The notes: generated by a model from the letters alone, not told the origin. A stretch of DNA of 5,178 nucleotides from CAZCYE01 sp964502775 (GCA_964502775.1 CAZCYE010000096.1:1-5178), one strand, 5' to 3'. Positions 1 through 4,037 are shown, numbered from the stretch's first letter. Made by a program: numbers and translations.

Positions 1-53
1 ATCGTCCCAATATTCAAATGCGGCTTCGTCCGCTCAAACTTCGCCTTCGCCAT
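1..53 (-). CDS. tuf: Elongation factor Tu, N-terminal fragment (runs off the window)
   Basis: EF-Tu is the cytoplasmic GTPase that carries aminoacyl-tRNA to the ribosomal A site. Only the first 17 codons and part of the next are visible; they read MAKAKFERTKPHLNIGT followed by I or M. This is the nearly invariant EF-Tu start, just ahead of the P-loop (GHVDHGKT), which lies outside the window. The usual V of HVNIG is L here. The ATG is preceded by GGAG (61-64, minus) with 7 bases between, a well-placed ribosome site. tRNA-Thr and tRNA-Met lie just upstream on the same strand, so tuf is probably transcribed with them, as in the E. coli thrU-tyrU-glyT-thrT-tufB operon. Codon choice is odd: no third position is C, and TTT, CAT, AAT and ATT are used, unlike every other gene here. 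Identity is secure; whether it is the only tuf copy cannot be seen. Confidence 0.9.
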   Translation of the reverse strand, partial: MAKAKFERTKPHLNIGT

Positions 54-98
54 GGGAATGCTCCGTGTCGTGCGCTTGGTGCTCGGTCAGGATCGGTG

Positions 99-125
99 CG
101 CGAGGGCCCTGCCGGCCCTCTCGCG
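99..125 (-). other. Stable hairpin between tRNA-Met and tuf
   Basis: An inverted repeat starts 2 bases after the encoded CCA of tRNA-Met. Outer arms CGCG (99-102, 122-125) and inner arms AGGGCC (103-108) with GGCCCT (114-119) pair perfectly, leaving a 5-base loop and a 2-base bulge (120-121). No T-run follows on minus, so it is not a canonical Rho-independent terminator. It may act as a U-less terminator or attenuator that sets the tRNA-to-tuf ratio, or as a processing or barrier structure at the tRNA 3' end. The structure is seen in the sequence; its role is inference. Confidence 0.5.
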
Positions 126-127
126 TG

Positions 128-203
128 TGGTAGCGGTGGCGGGACTCGAACCCGCGACGCCGCGATTATGAGCCGCGTGCTCTGCCAGCTGAGCTACACC
201 GCC
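128..203 (-). tRNA. tRNA-Met (CAU anticodon), elongator type, CCA encoded
   Basis: The 76-base minus-strand cloverleaf has acceptor strand GGCGGTG, D-arm GCTC/GAGC, anticodon loop CTCATAA (anticodon CAU), T-arm GCGGG-TTCGAGT-CCCGC, discriminator A and an encoded CCA. The anticodon stem contains one G.U pair (31-39). The first acceptor pair is G1.U72, a wobble where G-C is usual. The initiator hallmarks (C1xA72 mismatch, GGG/CCC anticodon stem) are absent, so it reads internal AUG. A tRNA-Ile2 whose CAU is modified by TilS to lysidine cannot be fully excluded, but its place next to tRNA-Thr and tuf favours Met. Its 5' end is one base from the tRNA-Thr 3' end, so the two must share a transcript. 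Confidence 0.93.
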
Positions 204-204
204 G

Positions 205-277
205 AGCCCCCTTACGGACTTGAACCGTAGACCCCTTCCTTACCATGGAAGTGCTCTGCCAACTGAGCTAAGGGGGC
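205..277 (-). tRNA. tRNA-Thr (GGU anticodon), CCA not encoded
   Basis: The 73-base minus-strand cloverleaf has a perfect seven-pair acceptor (GCCCCCT with AGGGGGC), D-arm GCTC/GAGC with the GTTGGC loop, anticodon stem CTTCC/GGAAG around loop ATGGTAA (anticodon GGU, Thr), T-arm TACGG-TTCAAGT-CCGTA and discriminator U73. After U73 come C and then G1 of tRNA-Met, so CCA is not encoded, unlike the other two tRNAs here. It is the first gene of the tRNA-Thr/tRNA-Met/tuf unit and is divergent from the acetyltransferase gene, with 39 bases between. The structure matches actinobacterial tRNA-Thr(GGU) very closely. Confidence 0.96.
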
Positions 278-287
278 GGAGCAGTCC

Positions 288-293
288 AGGTTA
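288..293 (-). promoter_or_regulatory. Candidate -10 element for the tRNA-Thr/tRNA-Met/tuf unit
   Basis: On minus, TAACCT fits the TANNNT -10 pattern and ends 10 bases before the first base of tRNA-Thr. That would give a transcription start only a few bases ahead of the tRNA. The candidate -10 of tRNA-Tyr has nearly the same geometry (11 bases). I see no convincing -35 hexamer 16-18 bases upstream, so this rests on position and pattern alone. Confidence 0.35.
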
Positions 294-316
294 GCCCTGC
301 AAACTGCACAGCCTCG

Positions 317-847
317 ATGGAGTTGACGGCAGTAGCGTCGGCAGCCGTGGACGTCACGCTGCGCCTCGCGGAACGGCGCGACGCAGAGGCGATCCGGGCG
401 ATCTACAACCTCGAGGTCGCCGAGTCGATGGTCACCTTCGACATGGTCCCCCGCACCCTCGACGAGCAGGTGGCCTGGATCGACGAGCACTCCGGTGGCC
501 ATCCCGCGATCGTGGCCGTCGACCCCGAAGGCTCGGTGGCGGGCTTCGGGTCGCTGGCGCCCTACCGGCCCCGCCCGGCCTACGCCCCCACGGTGGAGGA
601 CTCGGTGTACGTGCATCGGGACCGAAGAGGCCAGGGCGTCGGGCACGCGCTGCTCGACGACCTCGTGCGGCGGGGCCGCGATCACGGCTTCCACTCCATG
701 GTTGCCCGCATCGTGGGCGGCCACGAGACCTCCATCGCGCTGCACCGGGCCTGCGCCTTCGAGCTCGTGGGCATCGAGCGCGAGGTGGGACGCAAGCTCG
801 GCCACTGGCTCGACGTCGTCCTCATGCAGCGCATGCTCTCGCCGTGA
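317..847 (+). CDS. GNAT N-acetyltransferase, phosphinothricin/methionine-sulfoximine family
   Basis: A 176-aa cytoplasmic enzyme that probably transfers acetyl from acetyl-CoA to the amino group of a small amino-acid-like substrate. It follows the family pattern of PAT/Bar and E. coli MnaT (YncA) along its whole length: LRLAERRD at 15-22 (strand 1), AIYN at 28-31, VEDSVYVH at 93-100, the acetyl-CoA pyrophosphate loop RRGQGVG at 103-109, the ASI.LH-like helix at 138-143 and the closing GHWLDVVLMQ at 162-171. The start is uncertain. ATG 317 has no Shine-Dalgarno sequence, and GTG 347 would remove 10 poorly conserved residues and begin just before the family's usual first strand. The stop overlaps the GTG of the next gene by 4 bases (GTGA), so translation is likely coupled. 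Substrate is unknown: resistance to glutamine-synthetase inhibitors or amino-acid detoxification are family precedents, not shown here. Confidence 0.85.
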   Translation: MELTAVASAAVDVTLRLAERRDAEAIRAIYNLEVAESMVTFDMVPRTLDEQVAWIDEHSGGHPAIVAVDPEGSVAGFGSLAPYRPRPAYAPTVEDSVYVHRDRRGQGVGHALLDDLVRRGRDHGFHSMVARIVGGHETSIALHRACAFELVGIEREVGRKLGHWLDVVLMQRMLSP

Positions 848-1452
848 GCGACGATGCGCAGCGGCCCACCACGGTGCTGACGGCGCGGTTCGCCGAGGCG
901 GTGGGCTGGGCGTCGATCCTGCACGCCGATCAATCCCGCAAGGGCACCCGCGTCCCGTACGTGTCGCACCTGCTGGGCGTGGCCTCGCTCGTGCTCGAGG
1001 ACGGCGGTACCGAGGACGAGGCGATCGCCGGTGTGCTGCACGACGCGATCGAGGACTGCGATGCCAGCGAAGAGGAGATCCGCACCCGCTTCGGCACGAC
1101 CGTGGCCGAGATCGTGGTCGCCTGCACGGACCAGACCGTGGGCGAGCGCGGCGCGGCCAACTGGCGCGAGCGCAAGGAGCGCTACCTCGAGCACCTCACC
1201 GCGCCCGACGTCCCCTCCGGCGCGCTGCGCGTCGCCGCCGCGGACAAGCTCCACAACGCCCGCTCGATGCTGGCCGACCTGCGCACCTACGGCCCGGTGG
1301 TGTGGGAGCGATTCAACGCCGCCGCCGCCGAGCAACGCTGGTACTACACCCGCATCGCCGAGCTGCTTCCCGACCGCCACGACTCGGTGGTCACCCGGGA
1401 GCTGCGACGGGTGATCGCCGAGCTCGTGGCCGAGATCGACCGCTCGGCCTAG
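844..1452 (+). CDS. Stand-alone HD hydrolase, RelA/SpoT hydrolase-like (small alarmone hydrolase)
   Basis: A 202-aa protein with one HD domain and no synthetase, TGS or ACT domain, so it is far shorter than Rel/SpoT (about 700 aa or more). The Rel/SpoT hydrolase signatures occur in order: YVSHLLGVA with metal-ligand His42, HDAIED at 66-71 (His66-Asp67, plus the ED pair tied to pyrophosphohydrolysis), and ADKLHNARSM at 133-142 with Asp134 and Asn138. Family knowledge predicts Mn-dependent removal of the 3'-pyrophosphate from (p)ppGpp, as in Mesh1 and bacterial SAH proteins. Some relatives act instead on NADPH or on pyrophosphorylated tRNA. The GTG start overlaps the acetyltransferase stop by 4 bases and has no clear Shine-Dalgarno sequence, which points to coupled translation. 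It ends convergent to tRNA-Tyr. Class is confident; substrate is inferred. Confidence 0.82.
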   Translation: MSDDAQRPTTVLTARFAEAVGWASILHADQSRKGTRVPYVSHLLGVASLVLEDGGTEDEAIAGVLHDAIEDCDASEEEIRTRFGTTVAEIVVACTDQTVGERGAANWRERKERYLEHLTAPDVPSGALRVAAADKLHNARSMLADLRTYGPVVWERFNAAAAEQRWYYTRIAELLPDRHDSVVTRELRRVIAELVAEIDRSA

Positions 1453-1473
1453 GCGCCGCACATACATTCGAGC

Positions 1474-1510
1474 GGGCGAACCGTGTCGCCCTGGGCCGGG
1501 ACAGCCCGGC
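1474..1510. terminator. Two tandem hairpins between the HD hydrolase gene and tRNA-Tyr
   Basis: Hairpin one has arms GGGCGA (1474-1479) and TCGCCC (1486-1491) with a 6-base loop. Hairpin two has arms GCCGGG (1495-1500) and CCCGGC (1505-1510) with a 4-base loop. They fill the gap between two convergent genes and start 5 bases after the tRNA-Tyr CCA when read on minus. Neither is followed by a T-run, so they would have to be U-less terminators, a type proposed for high-GC actinobacteria. They could serve both strands. Confidence 0.5.
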
Positions 1511-1515
1511 GAAGC

Positions 1516-1599
1516 TGGTGGGCCGGGCTGGGTTCGAACCAGCGAAGCTTTCGCGACGGTTTTACAGACCGTTCCCTTTGGCCACTCGGGCACCGACCC
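1516..1599 (-). tRNA. tRNA-Tyr (GUA anticodon), class II, CCA encoded
   Basis: The 84-base minus-strand tRNA has acceptor strand GGGTCGG pairing with CCGGCCC (one U.G at 4-69), the CCCGAGTGG D-arm start typical of type II tRNAs, anticodon stem ACGGT/ACCGT around loop CTGTAAA (anticodon GUA, Tyr), a long variable arm with a GAA/TTC stem, T-arm GCTGG-TTCGAAC-CCAGC, discriminator A and an encoded CCA. It is the only Tyr-type tRNA in the window. It points the same way as tRNA-Thr and tRNA-Met but is separated from them by the plus-strand acetyltransferase/HD pair. A -10-like TACTGT lies 11 bases upstream. Confidence 0.96.
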
Positions 1600-1609
1600 G
1601 CAGGGCGCG

Positions 1610-1616
1610 TACAGTA
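1610..1616. promoter_or_regulatory. Symmetric -10-like element serving tRNA-Tyr (-) and yajQ (+)
   Basis: The seven bases TACAGTA contain TACAGT on plus (1610-1615) and TACTGT on minus (1616-1611). Both fit the TANNNT -10 pattern. The minus copy ends 11 bases before tRNA-Tyr, right for a start just ahead of the tRNA. The plus copy ends 36 bases before the yajQ GTG, leaving room for a leader of about 30 bases containing the GGAGG. No good -35 box is seen for either direction, so dual use is inferred from position and pattern. Confidence 0.4.
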
Positions 1617-1640
1617 GCAGCCACCTTCTCTCCAGCACTC

Positions 1641-1645
1641 GGAGG
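1641..1645 (+). promoter_or_regulatory. Shine-Dalgarno site of yajQ
   Basis: GGAGG lies 6 bases before GTG 1652. It is the strongest ribosome site in the window and fixes this GTG, rather than any downstream ATG, as the start. The resulting protein begins MPTFDVVSEVD, matching the family's usual first residues. Confidence 0.8.
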
Positions 1646-1651
1646 ATTGCG

Positions 1652-2140
1652 GTGCCGACGTTCGACGTCGTGTCCGAGGTGGACATGCAAGAGGTCCGTA
1701 ACGCGGTGGACCAGGCCGCACGCGAGGTAGCGACGCGCTTCGACTTCAAGGGCACCGACTCCTCGGTCGAGCTCAAGGAGTCCTCGATCGAGTTGCACAC
1801 CGAGAGCGACCAGCGTCTCAAGGCGCTCGTGCAGGTCCTCGAGGAGAAGCTCGTACGGCGCAAGGTCTCGCTCAAGGCGCTCGGCTACGGCAAGGTGGAG
1901 GAGGCGGCCAAGGGCACGGTCCGCCAGACCGTCACACTCAACGTGGGCATCAACGCCGACAAGGCCCGCGAGATCGGCAAGTTCCTCAAGGACCTCGGGC
2001 TCAAGGGGGTGTCGCACCAGGTGCAGGGTGACCAGCTACGGGTGACGGGCAAGAAACGGGACGACCTCCAGACCGCGATCCAGGCCCTGCGCGAGCACGA
2101 CTTCGGAATCCCGCTCGACTTCGGGAACTTCCGCGACTGA
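1652..2140 (+). CDS. yajQ: YajQ-family nucleotide-binding protein (DUF520)
   Basis: A 162-aa soluble cytoplasmic protein, essentially the length of E. coli YajQ (163 aa). It aligns end to end: start MPTFDVVSEVD, the helix QEVRNAVDQAAREV (13-26), RFDFKG (29-34), the second half from about residue 88 with the QVQGDQLRVTGKKRDDLQ block (123-140), and the invariant NFRD end (159-162). The family has two ferredoxin-like domains; members bind nucleotides, and in Xanthomonas a YajQ protein is a cyclic-di-GMP-responsive co-regulator of transcription. Whether this one binds c-di-GMP is not shown by the sequence. The gene is read away from tRNA-Tyr, has a strong GGAGG, and lies 34 bases ahead of the SnoaL-like gene on the same strand, so the two may share a transcript. 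Confidence 0.95.
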   Translation: MPTFDVVSEVDMQEVRNAVDQAAREVATRFDFKGTDSSVELKESSIELHTESDQRLKALVQVLEEKLVRRKVSLKALGYGKVEEAAKGTVRQTVTLNVGINADKAREIGKFLKDLGLKGVSHQVQGDQLRVTGKKRDDLQTAIQALREHDFGIPLDFGNFRD

Positions 2141-2174
2141 TACCGGCGTCGACCAGAGAGGGAGCCAGCCAGGC

Positions 2175-2600
2175 ATGGGTAAAGAAGAGAACCTCGCATT
2201 TGTCCGGCGTTTCATCGACGAAGTGGTGAACGGGCACGACCTGAGCGTGATCGACGAGATGGTCGCGCCGAACATCGAGCGGCACCACTTCGGCGCGCCC
2301 GGCGTGGGCTCCGATGGGGTCAAGGCGTTCATGGCCTCGTTCATCACGGCGTTCCCCGACCTGTCCTGCGAGGTCACCCAGATGATCGCCGACGACGACC
2401 GCGTCGTGATGCACGGGGTCTTCCGCGGCACCCACGACGGCGCGCTCTGGGGCATCCCCCCCACGGGCAAGCCCATCGAGTTCGAGGTGATCGACATCCT
2501 GCGCATCAAGGACGGTCTGAGCATCGAGCACTGGGGCGTGACCGACACCATGAGGTTGATGACCCAGATCGGCGTCGTCCCCCAGCGGGGCCGCGCCTAG
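2175..2600 (+). CDS. SnoaL-like (ester cyclase / NTF2-fold) protein
   Basis: A 141-aa single-domain protein of the SnoaL-like polyketide-cyclase / ester-cyclase group, with an NTF2-like alpha+beta barrel around a hydrophobic pocket. Visible family features are the opening helices NLAFVRRFIDEVVNG (6-20), HDLSVIDEMVAPNIERH (21-37), the AFPDLSCEV strand start (59-67), FRGTHDG (83-89), the G-IPPTGKPIEF turn (93-103), and IDILRIKDGLSIEHWGVTD (106-124), with His119 and Asp124 lining the expected pocket. There is no signal peptide and no membrane segment. An AGAGGGAG stretch ends 10 bases ahead of ATG 2175, a slightly long but usable ribosome site. No polyketide genes are nearby, so a role in polyketide cyclisation is unlikely. 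Such single copies in actinobacteria are mostly uncharacterised small-molecule binders or enzymes. It probably follows yajQ in one transcript. Confidence 0.8.
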   Translation: MGKEENLAFVRRFIDEVVNGHDLSVIDEMVAPNIERHHFGAPGVGSDGVKAFMASFITAFPDLSCEVTQMIADDDRVVMHGVFRGTHDGALWGIPPTGKPIEFEVIDILRIKDGLSIEHWGVTDTMRLMTQIGVVPQRGRA

Positions 2601-2601
2601 A

Positions 2602-3459
2602 TCAGACGGTGGCCATCTCCCGCAGCCGGGCCACGCGCTCGGCCGTGGGCGGGTGGGTGCTGAACAGACTCGCGAACTGCGCTTTGCGCCCGGTGAGCGG
2701 GTTGATGATGTAGGCGCTCTCCTGGGCCGGGTTCACGTTCATGGGCACCTGCTTGACGTAGGTCTCGATCTTCTCGAGCGCGCGAGCGAGGGGCTCGCCG
2801 TTGCCGAGCAGGCGGGCGCCGCCCCGGTCGGCCTCGTACTCCCGCGAGCGCGAGACCGCCATCTGGATGAGCATCGCCGCGACCGGCGCGAGGATCACCA
2901 GCGCCAGGATCCCGATGATGTTGCCACCGTCGTCGTCGTCGCCCCCACCGAAGATGGCGCCCCACATGGCGATACGGGCCACGAACATGATCGCCATGGC
3001 CACGGCGGCCGCCACCGAGCCGATGAGGATGTCGCGGTGCTTCACGTGCGAGATCTCGTGCGCGAGCACGCCCCGCAGCTCGTCCTCGGAGAGCACCTGG
3101 GTGATGCCCTCGGTCACACAGACCACCGCGTTGCTCGGCCCCCGGCCCGTGGCGAAGGCGTTGGGCTGGGCCTGGGGCGCGACATACAGGCGCGGCATCG
3201 GGATCTCGGCCCGCTGGGCCAGGTCCTCCACCATGCGGTACAGCTCGGGCGCCTCCTCGCGGGTCACAGGCTTGGCCCGAGCGGCGCGGATTGCGAGCTT
3301 GTCGCTGAACCAGTACGACCCGCCGCAGAAGGCCAGCCCGAGCGCGAGCCCGATGGCGAGACCGGCGCTGCCACCGAAGGCCGCGCCGATGGCCATGAAC
3401 AGGCCGCCGAGGGCGGCGAGCAGGACCGTGGTCTTGAGGGTGTTCTTGAGCACTGCCAT
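2602..3459 (-). CDS. htpX: HtpX, membrane-bound M48 zinc metalloprotease
   Basis: HtpX is a cytoplasmic-membrane protease that degrades misfolded membrane proteins alongside FtsH. Counting from ATG 3459 the protein is 285 aa. It has N-terminal hydrophobic segments (about 9-50), the zinc site HEISH (134-138) with catalytic Glu135, two further membrane segments (about 147-170 and 181-202), and the third zinc ligand Glu207 in SREYEAD. The closing STHPP-AERVARL (268-280) is typical of the family. A GGGDDDDGG loop joins the last two membrane segments. The start is unclear: GTG 3462 and ATG 3459 lie on top of or 2 bases after GAGG (3462-3465), whereas GTG 3453 lies 8 bases after it and would give 283 aa. 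It follows acs and the HAD gene on minus across a 90-base gap holding a hairpin, so it may have its own promoter. Its stop is one base from the convergent SnoaL-like stop. Confidence 0.94.
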   Translation of the reverse strand: MAVLKNTLKTTVLLAALGGLFMAIGAAFGGSAGLAIGLALGLAFCGGSYWFSDKLAIRAARAKPVTREEAPELYRMVEDLAQRAEIPMPRLYVAPQAQPNAFATGRGPSNAVVCVTEGITQVLSEDELRGVLAHEISHVKHRDILIGSVAAAVAMAIMFVARIAMWGAIFGGGDDDDGGNIIGILALVILAPVAAMLIQMAVSRSREYEADRGGARLLGNGEPLARALEKIETYVKQVPMNVNPAQESAYIINPLTGRKAQFASLFSTHPPTAERVARLREMATV

Positions 3460-3469
3460 CACCTCGTGC

Positions 3470-3491
3470 GCCGGCCGGAGGAGCCGGCTCC
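3470..3491 (-). promoter_or_regulatory. Palindromic htpX leader with possible SD-sequestering hairpin
   Basis: Two GCCGGC copies (3470-3475, 3483-3488) can form a 6-pair stem whose 7-base loop reads TCCTCCG on minus. The CCTC in that loop is complementary to the GAGG (3462-3465) that is the only Shine-Dalgarno candidate for htpX. The same segment contains a perfect 12-base palindrome, GGAGCCGGCTCC (3480-3491), which could instead be a protein-binding operator. The structure is seen in the sequence; any regulatory role is inference. Confidence 0.35.
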
Positions 3492-3497
3492 ATGCAC

Positions 3498-3524
3498 AAC
3501 GCTACGTCAGCGGCTGGGAGTTCC
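3498..3524 (-). promoter_or_regulatory. Candidate ECF-sigma promoter upstream of htpX
   Basis: On minus, GGAAC (3524-3520) is followed after 19 bases by GTT (3500-3498). This resembles the GGAAY - about 18 bases - GTT pattern of SigR/SigH/SigE-type ECF sigma factors of actinobacteria, which control heat, redox and envelope stress genes. A start near 3490 would leave a leader of about 30 bases. A housekeeping-type TAGCGT (3504-3499, minus) overlaps it, also without a clear -35. The GGAAC falls in the hairpin loop at 3511-3532. Confidence 0.3.
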
Positions 3525-3532
3525 CCCAGCCG
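3511..3532 (-). terminator. Strong hairpin after the acs-HAD genes, ahead of htpX
   Basis: Perfect 8-pair arms CGGCTGGG (3511-3518) and CCCAGCCG (3525-3532) enclose a 6-base loop, starting 20 bases after the stop codon of the HAD gene on minus. No T-run follows, so it would be a U-less terminator or an mRNA 3'-end stabiliser. It separates the acs-HAD pair from htpX and suggests at least partial transcriptional uncoupling. Confidence 0.5.
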
Positions 3533-3552
3533 GGCCCGAGGGCGATCTCGCC

Positions 3553-4037
3553 TCAGTCGTAGTAGCCGGAGTGGAAGTAGATGCAGGGCACACCCTCGGC
3601 GCGGAACATGCCGACGTTGCGGTGGTCGTCCTCGACCGCGAGGCACAACTCGAACCCATGGGCGCGCAGCTCGCGCACGGCTGACTGCTTGAACTCGCGC
3701 GACATCTCGCGGGCTCCCTGGGGCCGCATCACCAGCAGATCCCAACGGATGGCGTAGCGCTGGAGCCATGCCTCGGTCAGCTCGTGCACGCGCTGGGGGC
3801 GTGCCGTGAGCAGCACGACGCCGAGTGCCGGATCGAGCAGGTCGAGGAGCACCTTCATCTCCTCGATGACCTCGTCGTCACCGCAGGCGTCGAAGAACGC
3901 CCGCCAATCGCGTCGGGGCGCCTCGAGGTAGTGCTGCCGGCTGGCCGCGTCGGACAGCACGCCGTCGAGGTCCACCACGACGACCGGGCCCCCTTCGAGC
4001 GGATCCCGGCGCCACGTCCAGTGCTCGGGTACGTCGC

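Noticed and set aside
212..805. Long open frame on minus across the acetyltransferase gene
   Set aside because: It overlaps tRNA-Thr and runs antisense to a gene with clear GNAT motifs. Its composition (His, Val, Gly, Arg rich, low motif content) is typical of an antisense shadow in high-GC DNA.
317..1452. Type II toxin-antitoxin module (GNAT toxin plus partner)
   Set aside because: The GNAT matches the PAT/MnaT enzyme pattern and the partner is a full HD hydrolase, not a ribbon-helix-helix DNA-binding antitoxin. I keep only the question of a functional pair.
128..1599. Integrative element using a tRNA as attachment site
   Set aside because: I see no integrase gene and no partial tRNA duplicate marking an att repeat. 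All three tRNAs are complete.
495..1730. A 411-codon plus-strand open frame
   Set aside because: It runs through two recognisable genes and tRNA-Tyr in another frame and is Arg/Ala/Pro rich without domains; a high-GC shadow frame.
682..1875. A 397-codon minus-strand open frame
   Set aside because: It reads through tRNA-Tyr and is antisense to the HD hydrolase and yajQ; no recognisable domain.
2175..2600. Polyketide cyclase in a biosynthetic cluster
   Set aside because: No ketosynthase, acyl carrier or other biosynthetic gene is nearby; neighbours are yajQ and htpX.
3470..3491. Known riboswitch in the htpX leader
   Set aside because: The space is too short and no recognised aptamer core is present; only simple palindromes are seen.
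2653..3684. Plus-strand open frame across htpX
   Set aside because: Antisense to htpX, which has an intact HEISH zinc site and membrane segments; no domain in the plus frame.
2597..3769. A 390-codon minus-strand frame overlapping htpX and the HAD gene
   Set aside because: Arg/Ala/Gly/Pro-rich shadow frame; htpX and HAD motifs are in the other frames.
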